A stretch of DNA of 64,000 nucleotides from Heliopora coerulea (lineage: Eukaryota > Cnidaria > Anthozoa > Scleralcyonacea > Helioporidae): assembly GCA_030142905.1 (NCBI GenBank), contig JASJOG010000141.1, forward strand, positions 124,001 through 188,000. Direction: 5' to 3'. The first letter of the stretch is position 1. The number at the start of each line of letters is the position of its first letter. Positions 11,501 to 23,480 of this stretch are shown here, one piece after another. The notes under the pieces are model-generated. The model did not search any database. It had not been told where the DNA came from and was given only the letters and a program-made list of their open reading frames with translations. Position numbers and translations under genes: made by a program.

Positions 11501-14500
11501 GACCTTTGTTTTATTTTGATGTTCAGTAACTGATAAGCAGAAATTCGAGGTTTCGATTCCATTCACAAGGCCAGGGTCAAGTTTTGGAAACTGTCGAATT
11601 AAACATGGAGCATGTGAAAATTATGCACTCGAGTGCATCCTGTTTTTCCCGCTTCTAATGTTTCTTTGTTATTATCTTATTGAAACTTATTTAAAAATAA
11701 TACACGTCACCTCATACTCAATGGTTTATATATAGTTTACATACAGGTGAACGAAAGCAAAACCAAAAATAGCAATCACAATATTTTTACTGCTTTCAAT
11801 AATGTTTCTTTGTTATTCTTTATTGGAACTTATTCAATGATAAACAGGATAAAACCCACTACCTAATGCGCAACGGTGTTTACATGGGAGAACACAAAAG
11901 CAATCCAAATTAATACTTATGCTGTTTATTAATACTAAATGCGAAATAAAAATTATGTGATGTACCGATTCATTTCAGAATGGACTTTAGTTTAGTACTC
12001 CATATATTCTTTCTATTTTTAATTTGGGATTATCCCTAAAGTAGTCGTGAGTGCTTAACTTTGTTAAGTGCTAAATCTCTTAAAAATTAAGTGTCTTGAA
12101 CGTTGCAGTGAAAATTCTTTGGACTGGTATCAGAGCCAGTTTCGAGTAGTCGTCAGTAATTATAGAGAGCCAACTTTATGGGAAACTTTGTTAAGTGTTA
12201 AATGTCTTATAAATCAAGTACTTGGAACGTTGCAGTGAAACTTCAACTTTATCTTCGTCTTCAAGCAAACAGGTTCGTAGAAAACCAAGTCAATTGCTTG
12301 GCAACAAACTGTTAAAACCGCATTTTGCCGCTAATGATGTGCTGTAGGAGTCTCCACTTTTGTAACACTGGTTGAACCATACACCGAGACAATTGTCACC
12401 AGTTTTATGCAAATCTCTTTGACATACTCCTATTTATTTTTATTTGTGAGTCATTCCTCTAATCTCTAGACTAGTCACATTGGTTGAACTTCCTGACCTG
12501 AAGGAGCTTCTTAGCAAAGTAAATTGCTCGGCGCAATTTACATCTCATAATCATTTGTCGTGGTATAGTATCCATTTTTGTACAACTGTTTTAACCATAC
12601 GGAGAAACAATTGTTGCGAATTCAATGCCAGGCTTGCTGGATACTTCACCCAATATTTTTTTTAATTACGAGTCACTACTCTATAATCAACACAGGCCGC
12701 ATTGATTCGACAGTGTCTGTGTCCCCGACGGTGGGAGGTGCAAACTACCTTCGTCACGACTGGGGTCATTTGTTCATGGAAAAACCGAACAACTCATCCA
12801 GGGATTAAGTTACGGCTAGCTAAAGAAAAGTATTATCCATACTTCGAAAAACCGAATTTAAATTTTATTTCCATAATAATAAACCTGAAAAAATTTCTCA
12901 ATTCTGATTGGCTGAGAGCAGTACATTTTCAAGGTAACACTGTATGGCGCGGAGAGAAGGTAATCGAGTACCGATTAAGGTAATTCATTGCATACTTTAA
13001 AGGGCACTAGGGATCCCAAATGGCTAAAAACGTCCGTCAATTACGAACTCTAAAGTTAGGGAAAATGATGGCCAGGATCGTGAGAAGAGTTTCTTTGGCA
13101 AGCCATTTCTTTTTTCGAATATTCCCACACGTCATCTCCCACTTAATTTTTCCATTAATCATGGTAATCATACCATGATTAATGATATGATTACTATGAT
13201 TAATGCCCAAATTAATCTCAAATTAATCTCGTCCAAAATTAATCTGAAATTGAACCCGAAACCGTATGATTACCAATACTAAGGGCCCATTTACACGATA
13301 CGACTGTTGTATACGATTGCTTATTTTGATGTATCCGATTCAGCCATAAGAGTCTTCGGGACCAACTGCAGCTATCGCGAGCAAATAACAAGCAGGAATT
13401 GTGCTTTTGTGACATAATCGCATACGCCAAAGTGAAGAATCGTACACGACAATCGTGGAGGGAAGCCACTAGGTAAATGAAAACTTAATTTGTTACTATA
13501 GTTCTTTAAAGCAGTGGTAGTGCTGCTCTGTTGATGAGAAATAAATAATCCGCCGAATCATCTGTCTGGAACAACGGACCTCTGTCAGTTAGGTTGTTGT
13601 GCAGCAAATATTTAAATCAACTCGCGGAGCATGATGCGGTTTAGAGTTGACTTCAACAATTACGGGTTTTTTGCTGATGCTTATCTTAAATGCTCAAGCA
13701 AAAATAGATTTTAAAGTTCAACAATATCGGAAAGATTATCTGCCCTATAATCGCTACTTGCTTTGGGGTTTGGAGCACGGAAAGTACACGATGATAAAAG
13801 GACTCGCAAGGTTCCTATAATGCTTGTGAATGGAATAAACAGACCTGACTTCTCTTTGGAAATCTCCAGTTTTATTGTTCTCAGGATAAATCGTGGTCCT
13901 TTTTGTAGTTTTTATCAGTTGACTTGAACCAGGAGTTTACGTCAGACGACGATTCATAGAGAGTATTCTGTGAAAAATTACATCAGTTCCCTAATGACGG
14001 GTGAAAATTCTCTCGCCAAATGTTGCCAAACGTGAACTCCCGTTTTACGTCAAAATAGGGACTTCAAAAATGAGGAAAACTGTCTGAGCAACGAACGTCG
14101 AGTACAGAGTGGGAAAATGCTGTCAGTCACGTCGTGTTAACTAGAATGAGGTCGTTGAGATAACTGCTGGGACTAAAAGTAATACTTGATCTCTTTTTCT
14201 CTGAAATCTAGTGCAGTTGGGAGACGTTGTATTTTCGTCAGGTCTCTATTATTTCTGTCTTGAATGTGTCACAGCAGATTTGGTGCACAGACAACAAGTC
14301 CGCACGTGTTTAAGATTTTCGTGAGCTTTGCATCAGTAATTTCACTTGAAGTGTAATAGTATTATACGTTTTATAGACATTATGTCGGCTATCTTTGTAT
14401 TTGATTTATTCTTTCCGAGCAGGATTAGGCTTCTATTATTTTACTCCAGTAAACGGCAAAAGATTTTACTACGGTAAAAGTGAGACGATTTTACTCATGA

Positions 14501-15515
14501 GGGGGAGACCATGTCAGGAACGGGTTAACTCTTTCTGGGCGTGATAAGACTTATTTTATCCTGGCCAACTTCAGACGATTTTACTATGGCTAACGCCAGA
14601 CAATTTTACTTGTCAAAGCGAGTGCTCCTGCCGCCGAAGTGTTAAACTATTGAAAAAGCGAATCGTTTCAACATCTCAGTAAACCGTGTCAAGTCAGATC
14701 ATTAGCCATGACTTTGTGTAATCTCTCGCAATCTCAACATTACGTGATCAAGCATCTCACCTGAGAAGCCGAATATTTTAGTATTACAATAAATTTTGCA
14801 ATTGTGCATAACCTTCTTCAGTTTGGTTTCCATACATAGTCATCCGATCCAGGATTTTTTTAAAATTTTGATTGGGTGAGCTAAGGCAAGCACGAAGAGG
14901 AAAGTGAGAGTTACTTTAATGACCGGGGGCAGGTATTCTTTAAATAAATTTAAGCTACCCGCTGTTTGAAGTATTGGTTTGGAAGCGTCTAGATGTAAAT
15001 AAGTGCGATAACTGTTAGTGAAACAAAGAGTAGCGGCCGTTTTAAACCGCCCGGGGTTTTAACAGCGATTATCGACCGCACACATTAGCGGTTCGAAACA
15101 AAGCAAACTCAACGGGTATGCGATCCCGAAATACTGAAATGTAGAGTATATATGAAGCTGGACACATTTTGATAACTCAAGCTTTCGGAAATTAATGAGG
15201 AAACTTTTTAAATGCACTGCGACAGTGTTGCAAATTTGTTAATAAAGAACCGGAGAAACTTCGTTACTCATCAGAGTAGTTGCACAAACTGCGTGAACTG
15301 TGTTATTCCTGGACTTTAAATTGCTCTCTTACGCATGAGGTATCACATGCATCCGAGCCAAGTGACTTACCTTTTTCGAACCAGAAAAAATCCGACAGTG
15401 GAATGTCATTTTCGTCGTCGAGAAAGACGCAGTCATCGGGTGGATCTTGATTTGTTAATTTTGCAAACGTCTCAAAGAGAAATAATTCATCTTCGGCAGT
15501 AAAGTGGTCATCCAT
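7985..15515 (-). CDS. Unrecognised regulator-like protein, three coding exons, 292 aa
   Basis: Exons: 15371-15515, 9050-9561, 7985-8206. Junctions are canonical and in phase: donor GTAAGT after phase 1, acceptor CAG at 9562, donor GTAGGT phase 0, acceptor TTTTCAG at 8207. The ATG at 15515 lies 8 bases inside an exon opened by a TTCTTCTAG acceptor, so a 5' non-coding exon is expected. Residues 1-48 are acidic and hydrophobic (EDELFLFETFAKL, IPLSDFFWF), like a transactivation domain. Residues 50-128 are Ser/Pro-rich with many SP pairs. Residues 129-279 look folded and beta-rich (DCRVHMFANFSK, HIEVYVHRYPETGEVED, RFYQLSTTDRFRRNRF, SEPFLVRSRKQ), and the protein ends in a basic NLS-like cluster (NPRKKR). 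The layout suggests a sequence-specific transcription factor. I cannot match the putative domain to p53, Rel, Runt, T-box, IRF or STAT. The function is inferred from layout only. Confidence 0.72.
8470..8910. repeat. Microsatellite cluster in intron 2 of the unrecognised gene
   Basis: A perfect (AT)n run lies at about 8488-8527. Degenerate TACATA/TGTATG-type sequence follows at 8530-8570 and 8675-8885. The long minus-strand frame crossing 8744-9049 is exon 2 read past its donor into this intron. Confidence 0.9.
10850..11330. repeat. Degenerate tandem repeat in intron 1 of the unrecognised gene
   Basis: The motif 'ttacaataaacttga' occurs near 10924 and 11021, with a decayed form near 11180. 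A second landmark, 'cttttt(a/-)...caattata(t)ctcaaa', occurs near 10878 and 11133. The copies are substantially diverged, with spacing of about 100 and 255 bases, so this is an old duplication. Confidence 0.65.
11640..12250. repeat. Old local duplications in intron 1 of the unrecognised gene
   Basis: 'aatgtttctttgttatt' occurs near 11657 and 11800, each followed by 'ttattg(a/g)aacttatt'. 'actttgttaagtg' occurs near 12058 and 12186, each followed by a similar sequence ending 'gaacgttgcagtgaaa'. Both pairs are about 130-145 bases apart, consistent with an ancient tandem array of that period. Confidence 0.7.
13154..13183. repeat. Perfect 13-bp inverted repeat
   Basis: ATTAATCATGGTA and its exact complement TACCATGATTAAT are separated by ATCA. 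A run of repeated 'aaattaatctc' units follows at 13205-13255. Confidence 0.85.
13278..13465. mobile_element. Short inverted-repeat element
   Basis: The left end reads 'cacgatacgactgttgtata' followed by 'cgatt'. The right end, reverse complemented, reads 'cacgattgtcgtgtacgatt'. The element lacks a coding frame. A related block ('tacgattgtcgtataggatt' then 'tgatgtatc') lies at 10134-10175. A 'gggcccatttacacga' start resembles other MITE ends in this window. No clear target duplication is visible. Confidence 0.55.
14420..14620. repeat. Repeat with recurrent 'gattttact' units
   Basis: Short units built on 'gac(g/a)attttact' recur at about 14463, 14497, 14575 and 14600, with 'aactctttctgggcg' between. 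Related sequence appears at 42500-42725 and 60775-60880, so this is one dispersed family with internal tandem structure. Confidence 0.6.
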
Positions 15516-15529
15516 CAGCCTAGAAGAAT

Positions 15530-18250
15530 ATGCACACAAGAACACATCACGAGCGAGGCACGTTCCTTGACTATCGAAAATAAAGATGTCATGGAGAAAA
15601 AAGTGGCTCGAATAACTTTCAATCGGTTTTTCAAACCTGTCTCTCATAAATTGCACGTCGACTTACTGGTATATATTCGTCTATCCTTGTTCACATGCAG
15701 TGTAGAGAGTCTTCCGTCAGAATAAATCCGACAGCCCCCGCTTTTCATTCATATAGATTGGAAGATGAACAAAACAACATCCTGTTTCGTATGCTCCGTG
15801 CGACTTCCTGTGCAAGAGGATTCGATCCGCTTCGACAAAACTGTCTTGCAAAAACATGCACCAACGTGAAAATGTATAATCAGCATATTTTGAATTGTGG
15901 GAACTCACGGCGGTGACTTAACTGCTCAAAAAAAAATAGAATTTTGTGCAGCGTTTGATTTCTGGATTCCGACTCATTAACTTCGTTATTGCTTACATAA
16001 ATTAGAAGCGTTGGTTCTCGTTGTGTTGGGAAACTTACTTGTCATCGAGCGAACCTGACAACCTGAATGGCAACCAAAAAACTGCTGGGACATGTCAATA
16101 AATACGATACAATACAATAAAACTAAGTCAGGAGAACATATTCTCGTATTCTGATGTTTTAAGTTCGTACTTTTTGTTTAAATGTTGTGTTTAACCTCTT
16201 GGTTGACTCTTGTTGACCAATTGCACGGCATTGACTCGAAGGTGTCAACAAGGAAGTTCGTATCCTGTGGATCCCGGTTAATAACTCAAGGACCGAGACC
16301 CTATTATTTACCTGAGATTTAACTCTGTGTATTTAACATTAAAAATTCAAAATTCGTAAGTACGGAAGTTGCAGAAGAGACTTTAAGATTTTTACTCAAT
16401 TGAAATTGTCATATTCTTCTACATACTATCGAAGCTGTGCGTTCAAGCTATAGTGTGAACCAAATGATTTAAAGTCCAGAATTTTTGGATGCCACCCGAT
16501 TTTTAACCACAAGGAGAATAGGAGAATCATTGTTTGTTTGCTAAGCCCTCGCACAACTTATAATCACATAGCAGTTGTCATTTGGTTTCTTTTGTTAACA
16601 TTGGTTTAATCTTTATGGCAAGTAGTATCTGTGGCAAGCTTTCGGTGAGTCAGCTGTATAAAAGTACTTGATCAGGAGACTGAACATGTTAAGCCAATGC
16701 AGATTCGGTGCCCGCCTTTGGAAATCTCGATTCTGTTTTAGATGGTTACAACCATGCCAGGCAACTCGACAATACGATTCTACTTGGCTAGTTTATAGAT
16801 AAACACGAGACCATAGCTTTCGAATTTGAATAAGAGTGCACTGCAAAAAGTACACCAAAAAGTTTAATATAATTATACGGGCCGGAAACAGGCATTATTG
16901 ACTTCGATATGATATAATTTATGCTTTTATTTTCAAAAAATAAAATCCTCACGGTGCATTATTGCAATGAATATTTGTTTGATTTTAGGTTTAAATATTC
17001 TGCAGTATAAACTATATATATATATATATACTTTAAGACTGGAGCATCAATCAATAATGTGCGCGTAGAAATACATAGTTAAACCGATTAACAAAAATTT
17101 TCTCATTCGGTCGGAAAAATCCGTGGGCGGAAGCTTCTACGGAAACCGAGTTTTACTAGAGGAATTGAACACTTAAAATTTTTCACAGAGAAGTCTTTAC
17201 CAACGTATTTCGCCCCCTCACTGCCCAAGTCCTCATACTTGTTGTAGCGTAGTTCAAGCTACTGACATCGATATGCATTGTTTTCATCAAAAAGGATCGA
17301 GATAGAGAGTGCTGCTTTGTGAAAAGGATCACATTGTCCGTACAATAACTGAGCGCAAAAATTACCACTCATACCCATGTTTGTTTCGAGTGAAGCACGT
17401 AATGCGAAATTTCGTGTGAAATCGATTAACAAACGTGTCGTTTACACAAGAGAAAGCAAACTATCGCTTACATAATTAAGCCATAACGATTCAGGGTGAA
17501 GTTGTTTGTGACTAAATTAAGCAGCGGTTTACTGATTCCTGGGTGAAGTTATTCACGACTAGAATCAGCCGCGTTCGATGTTAGCCGTGACTTTCCCACA
17601 GAGAAGTTGCTCGCGACTTAGGGAAACCGCGGCTTAATATTCTTGTGTAAGTGCACTGTTCGCTGCCTTCTTTGGCCCCCAGCTTATTACTTAGCGTATA
17701 AACAGCCCTGTTGTCCTCCAGAACTCTCTGTGTACAATCTAATACAATGCCAAATAACGATTACCTCCTTGTGAAAATGACCACGTCTTCGCTTTTAGAT
17801 TAGACAATTAGGTCTTTACCTAATCCTTCGTTAATAAAGTGAATCACTTGTCATTATCGATTTGTAAAATGAAAAGGAACAAAATGAAGAGAAATGAAGT
17901 TAAAAGAAGCGAAGTGAAATGGGATAGAATGAAAGTAATGCAAAAACAGAACGACACCAAATAAAAATAAGATAAAACTTAAAGGGACGCTTTATGTCGC
18001 ATGATGCGTTCTCGTATAATACAATGCCATGTAATACGATCCAATACGGTGTGGTGTTTGAGAAAATGATGTGATATGACGTGTTGAGATGCGATGACAT
18101 GTGATATGATTTCACATGATGACGTGCTATGATTTGCTATCATGTGATGTGATGTGCATGGTATGATGATTCATGTCTGAAAGTTGAGATCCATTTTGAT
18201 GGTTAAAACTCTCACTTGAATCTTACCTGTGAAGGAAAACCAGCCTGGAA
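15530..18250. other. Intergenic DNA upstream of the unrecognised gene
   Basis: This should hold the promoter and 5' non-coding exon of the gene starting at 15515, but I cannot place either. It contains a short (AT)n run at 17012-17031, a trio of hairpin-like repeats at 17486-17637, and TGATATGA-type low complexity at 18050-18175. No protein-coding exon is convincing. Confidence 0.5.
17486..17637. repeat. Three tandem hairpin-like units
   Basis: Each unit has an inverted core around a 'gtgaagtt' or 'gagaagtt' and 'cgact' turn. The clearest reads 'gattcctgggtgaagttatt' then 'cacgactagaatc'. Units lie at about 17487, 17533 and 17590, spaced about 46-57 bases. Each could fold into an imperfect stem-loop. 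Confidence 0.6.
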
Positions 18251-18255
18251 AAATT

Positions 18256-18444
18256 GTAAAAAGTTCAAAGGTTGGTAATTGCCATGACTGATCGCAAAGA
18301 ATTTTAACGTTTCGAGCAAAGGCCCTTCGTCAGAGATTTAATGAAGGGCAGAACAAGTTTCAATCTCTGACGAATAGCCTTTGCTCGGAACGTTCGAATT
18401 CTTTACGATCAGTCATGGCAGTTACCAATCTTTAAACTTTTTAC
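18256..18444. mobile_element. Foldback element, about 80-bp arms
   Basis: The left arm begins 'gtaaaaagttcaaaggttgg' and the right arm ends with its near-exact complement '..ctttaaactttttac'. The arms share 'gccatgactgatcg(c/t)aaaga', the region around 'aacgtt', and 'gacgaa.gg..tttgctcg'. The loop is about 20-30 bases. There is no coding frame. It is typical of a foldback/MITE transposon. Confidence 0.8.
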
Positions 18445-18542
18445 TTATCCAACACTGTCTACACAGTATTCTATTGTGACAGACAAGTCAGTCAAACATA
18501 ATCGGAGATTTGTTGCTTAATACCTTTCAGGTTAAGCAATTG

Positions 18543-18776
18543 TCAGGACAGTTCTTCACCCATTGGAATTTTAATTGGCACGTCAGCGTGATTTTGATCT
18601 TTATATATTTTTGTTATTTTAATATTTGAAGAGAAATTTCTACGCGAGGAGGAATCTCTGTGAATGTGACGATGCTGGTTGCCTTCAGTTACATACAAAT
18701 CAGCGTCCTTCATGTGAAATAATTTAAATGTACAGACTCCTTCAAATAACGCAGACAACACAAATGCCTCCTGCAT
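18543..18776 (-). CDS. Doubtful 77-codon open frame
   Basis: The frame begins MQEAFVLSALFEGVCTFKLF and ends with a stop at 18543. Composition is protein-like, but no domain, signal or homologue is evident. A 'ttacag' on the minus strand about 35 bases upstream could be an acceptor, making this a terminal exon. I list it only because nothing else explains the stretch. Confidence 0.2.
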   Translation of the reverse strand: MQEAFVLSALFEGVCTFKLFHMKDADLYVTEGNQHRHIHRDSSSRRNFSSNIKITKIYKDQNHADVPIKIPMGEELS

Positions 18777-19674
18777 AGTACTTATTTGCTTAAGCCTGTA
18801 ATTGACATTTTAACATCCTCTAATTTCTTCAACTTTGAACCGCAAAATTACCTTTTTCCAAGACAATTGCCGTCATCTAAGTGTGCTCAAATTTAAATCC
18901 TCTTTTACCTGTTTTATCATCTGTACACGGTTGCTTTACATGAAATCTTTGGCGGGTTTCATAGTTTTGCCCATATTTATGAATTTCGAATTGTGAGAAA
19001 CGCGATCGGGCATGTCAAAATACCAGGGAAAGTGTTTCCAGTGAAAACACCCAGCAGGAGGCGTAATTTATTGGCAAATAAGGCAATTTTACAACCGTAA
19101 GTCGATGGCGAGAAGACAGTCTGTCAAAACTTTGGTCCAGCCGTGAAGACAACAATCACTGATAACACATACAAAAACAAAAACAAACAGCTCAGATATG
19201 GAAACAATACATGACTTTCAAGCCATCTACCTCTCTCGTCAGCCAACTAAATCCAAACTCCAGCACAAGTAATTTACTCATTTAGTCCGCTTGTTAAAAT
19301 TATGGAGTATTCTCTTTCCGGATCTTTTTGCTCAATCAGGCTGGGTTTCTCGGTTATTGTTTCTCCCATGACAATTCAGCTGAGCTACAAGATAAAGTAT
19401 ATTCCGTGAAAAATAATGTCATCTTTGTAAACTCAAGATTTGAGACAATTAAAAGACGAAACAGTGCTTTCGAAATGTTATAGTTTTCACTATTTCGTCT
19501 TGTTATTGGCTTAGTAGAGAGTTTTTGAGATGAAATTATTTCCCCAAATCTGCTTTAGCTCACTTTTAAAAGTTGTGCAGGCTGGTCACGGTTTTTAACT
19601 CAGCTAGATGTATGTGTTATATATAGCATTCAATGCATATCAAAATTGAGTCAAGTTAAATCAAGGAGACTCTC

Positions 19675-19765
19675 AAATATTCACCAAGGTTTTACTGGGC
19701 GGAAATCGCAAACGAAAGACAAATTCGAGAGCCCAGGTCAAAATTCTGATGACAACAGACATTTC
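19675..19765 (-). repeat. Dispersed fragment with conserved reading frame, copy 1
   Basis: The minus strand reads VVIRILTWALEFVFRLRFPP then SKTLVNI. The same segment occurs on the plus strand at 21780-21855 (IHIRILSWALIFILRLRFPP) and in part on the minus strand near 56740-56790 (RILSWALIFVLRLRYPP). It is a recurring mobile-element end, not a host gene. Confidence 0.6.
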
Positions 19766-20021
19766 CCGGAACATACTAATACAAAACAGTGCACAAACAT
19801 GTTTGAAGAAGTTTACTGAGCTTTCGTTGCAAACGCGATTCAACATTTTGAACCTCAAGATACATGCATTAGGCCACGGTATGAAAAAATATATACGATG
19901 TTTAATGTAACATGTATACCATATGACTGTAGGTTAAACATGGCTCGTAAGGAATTGTTATGCGAATTCGTTGTGAAACCGAGACTCGTGCCGATCATAT
20001 ATATTAACTTTCATTTATTTA

Positions 20022-20027
20022 CATGTA

Positions 20028-20058
<31 letters not shown>

Positions 20059-20084
20059 GTGTGTGTATGTATATGTATATGTAT
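20022..20084. repeat. (TGTATG)n microsatellite
   Basis: Alternating TGTATG/TGTG units abut the R1 repeat that begins at about 20096. Confidence 0.9.
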
Positions 20085-20095
20085 ACTGTATATAT

Positions 20096-20350
20096 TTCCA
20101 AAACTCATCAAGAATTCATGAGGAAAATACGAAAGAAAATCATAATCGTATCGTGTCTTTAGATGTGATAAAGACACATGTGACTTTACATGTGAAGAAG
20201 TTACTTTCATTCGTCTTTGAAAAAAAATTTCCAAACTTTCTTCGTTTATCAGCGTGTTAGGAGGTGCATTTTAGAAGACATCTAAAAAACCCGCAGTGTG
20301 TGCTTTATCGGATCTAAAACACTCAGCTATCGCCTGGTGTTTGAACAGCG
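20096..20350 (+). repeat. R1 family, copy 2
   Basis: It shares long blocks with 31664-31960 in the same orientation: 'attcatgaggaaaatac', 'cacatgtg.ctttacatgtga', 'cattttagaagacat' and 'gctttatcggatctaaaaca'. The hairpin end is degraded here (ctcagctatcgcctggtgtt). Confidence 0.8.
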
Positions 20351-21308
20351 ATATACTAAATGAATACACATTCTTCGTTTTCCACTTTTTTAGCGGTGAA
20401 TAAAAATACATATTTACTTTCAATAATTATTTAGCAACTGTTAAATAACTGTTTCATTTTTTTCAGTTGTTCTTATGCTGTCTTACCGACTCGCTCTTGT
20501 AATAGTAGCACGTAAGCTTATGTTTGTCAAAGTTGACATATGTCTTCATTAGCAGTGAACGATCCCATCATTCTTTCAAAAACTACTCGTCTGCTGTTAA
20601 TTTGTACGCTTCGGTGAAGGTTTTTCATTCGTTACTTAGTGCTTGTAAGTAGTGTATTCCAGTTTATTTCACTCAGGAGGTTGGCAAACAAAATTATCTC
20701 GTCCCTTTAAATCACATGAACACGTTATTAAACCTACGAAACTTTTAATTGCAAATGGATTTTACTGTTCATTTGATCCCAACTTGAAACGAAAACAGAG
20801 AAGTTAATTAGAATTTAATAGCGATCAATACTGAATTATTCTGATTCGAATGTCAATTTCATGCAGCCTTAACACTTTCTCTTTTTTTACATCTTGTCAA
20901 GCAGTTTATATTTGTTTGTCAAGAGAGAAATTTCCATTTAAGTAAATCTACTACTGTGAAATTTTCGAAAGGGGATTAAAACCATTCAATTACATGTAAG
21001 ACATGGAAATAACAGTTTCGCATCAAAGCTAAAATATTTACAGTGTAATATCATTTATTGATTCTATGTAGTCTCGTTCGGCAAAATACCTTGGCATAAC
21101 TTGTACCCGAATCTGGCCGAATGTTAATTTTTAGTTTCTGTGGTATTTCCTCCTCAGCTGATAAGCATACTTTGGCTGTCAATAAAGATGAAGACTGCCC
21201 GAACAGCAATGTTTACTTCAATTTACGTTTCTTAAACGTTGAAATAAAATTGAGAAAATTGGGCCTTAGAAACGCCATAGGAAGCGAAGTTAGGCCAGTG
21301 AGAGTTTC

Positions 21309-21831
21309 GTAGGATGAATATTAATGCCCAGCTCAAGATTCGAATGTGAATAGCCATGACAGGATAAAACACGACAAATAACAAAACATGTTAGTTTATA
21401 CAAGCTTTACTGACGTTTCGTTGGTAACGCGCAACATTTTCAAAGTGATATACATGATGGATAAGGTAAGGATATAAATATGATATTTACAAGGTGTGAA
21501 AAATGATTAGCCAATGAGAGAGGAGAAAAGGTGTGAGAAAAGTAGAAGAGGAAGAGCGGAAGGAGAGAAGACTAATTAAAAGGCAAGCGGAACAGACCTG
21601 ATGTTTTCATTGAGGACAGACTTAAATTTGTCAATGAGTAAACTCTCCCGAATGAGTAACTCAAAGGGCGAGTTACCGGACAAAATAATAGAAAAGTCAT
21701 CGGCGGAGATGGTGTGAAGAGAAGCTTTGGTGTGAGAAAGGATGCTAGACAGTTTAGTGTAAGACCTTTTCTTATCCTGTCATGGCTATTCACATTCGAA
21801 TCTTGAGCTGGGCATTGATATTCATCCTACG
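21309..21831. mobile_element. 523-bp element with ~55-bp terminal inverted repeats
   Basis: The left end 'cgtaggatgaatattaatgc' continuing to 'gccatgacaggata' is the near-perfect reverse complement of the right end (21775-21831). The interior is A/G-rich, with 'ttactgacgtttcgttggta' near the left end, and has no transposase. The right arm overlaps the RILSWAL-type segment, linking the element to copies at 19.7 and 56.7 kb. The flanks both contain 'agtgagagtttc' (21297 and 21875), but too far from the right end to be a clean target duplication. Confidence 0.75.
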
Positions 21832-21839
21832 ACTACGAT

Positions 21840-23480
21840 TCCCACCTGGTAAATCGTTGGTCAATATTTTAACAGTGAGAGTTTCACCCTTAAATATACC
21901 CGACCTTTGAGTTGATGCCAATAGCACAGATCAAAATGCACTAGTAAAAGTTTCCAGCACAATCGTTCTGGATTATCCTTGGATGTTTCCGAAACAAAGT
22001 TATCCTTCAGTTTGAAACAGTGTTCTATATAAAACAACTCCCTGAATTTATTTTTGTTCCAACCAATAAGGCAGAAGAGATGAATCACACGACAGCTAGA
22101 TTACATAGTATCTCACGCGTTCGTTTTACATCACCCAAGGTTTGCTGCACTCGATCGAATTGACGAAGAGTCCAGCGAAATACGAAAAGCCAGGAAAGAA
22201 TTTTTGATTGTCGGAAAATCTTAACTGTGGTAGTGTAATGTAGTAGTGTGAACCGTATCTTTATGACATTACAAGGTGGCTAAAGTTACAATGCCAAAAC
22301 CGGACGCCTGACAATGTTTTCCTTCAGCGCGAATCCGATGCACTGTCAACTTTGGTATTTTACTTCATTAAGCAGTTAATATACTATCGATTACTTTATG
22401 GTAAATGCGTGGGAACAATTTTTATTCACTCGTGGTGGTGTGTTATAAAACGAGCGAGCGAGTGGGTTTTATGATAAGTCACGACAAGTGAATGCAAACC
22501 CTACAAAGAATTTACCATTAAAACTATCAAGGTTTTAAAGTTAATTATATGGAGAACACCGAATCTGATCACTTAAATAACGACTGCAATGTTACCATAT
22601 TGAACTCACGACCAATTTTTTGTTTTAGCCGAAATTGTGCATAGTTAATAGTTTCCATTATCAATTTGTCTTCTACATCAGCTCATGTGAGAGTTATTTA
22701 TTATAAAGTTATTATTCAGTGCACTTTCCTTAAACAATTCTTTGACAATTCATACAGTTTCCAAAACGTTAAAATAGTAGGCTTAAAAGCTGGTTTGCTC
22801 AAGACCACTTCACAAAATAAGTCCTTGATCAGGAGTCCAACTGCGCGACTGTTTCGTCCGCGTGTTTTTCACAGTCGCTATGTTCACAGTTCGTCCAGAA
22901 CGAGTTTTTGCTAGAAGTCACTTGTCTTCAAACAAAGCTGTTTATCATAAATTTTCCAAACTCAAAAATTGTCTACGGTACAGCAGTCTTTCTCAAAAGG
23001 AGCATAGGATTTACACCAAAACATTTCTTTTCACTGGTGAGATAGAATTGTACGACCACTCTGAACGTCAGATAGTAGTAAAGTTGTTTGTTGGTTTCCT
23101 TATCTTCGTTTTCTCTATCTGTCGTTCTGACATCTTTGTTTCTTTTGTGGCCACCTATGTCCTCCTTTTCATGCGAAGACGTGACAAATGAAAGCAGCTT
23201 TTAGATTAGATGCAGGGAAGACGCCGTTGTTAAATTCAACCATACTTCGGGAAAAAAATAAAGTGGTTGGAAAATCGCAGTGAAAGCACAGGTAGTTTGC
23301 ACGGCATAGCTTGGCATTGCTCGTAAAATGGCGGAAAAATTCGTCGAACCCTCGAGGATTAAGGAAATTACCACTCGGTATCAGACAAACAAAAAGTGTG
23401 CTATCCTCCTTTGGCCCAGCTGAAAGAGCACCCACTCCCCAATCGACAAATATGATATATCAATCGAGGAAAACATTGCA
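21840..23480. other. Unassigned intergenic DNA
   Basis: A plus-strand frame at 22862-23191 (109 codons, two hydrophobic stretches near its end) has no recognisable domain, and I do not call it. No RNA gene or clear repeat is visible. Confidence 0.45.

Larger units (their letters stand above)
18780..21308. other. Repeat-bearing intergenic DNA
   Basis: It contains a retroelement-like fragment at 19675-19765, a TGTATG microsatellite at 20022-20084 and an R1 repeat at 20096-20350. I see no convincing exon. Confidence 0.5.

Noticed and set aside
22862..23191. 109-codon plus-strand frame with hydrophobic segments
   Set aside because: No homologue, no splice context and no conserved motif; kept out as not supportable.
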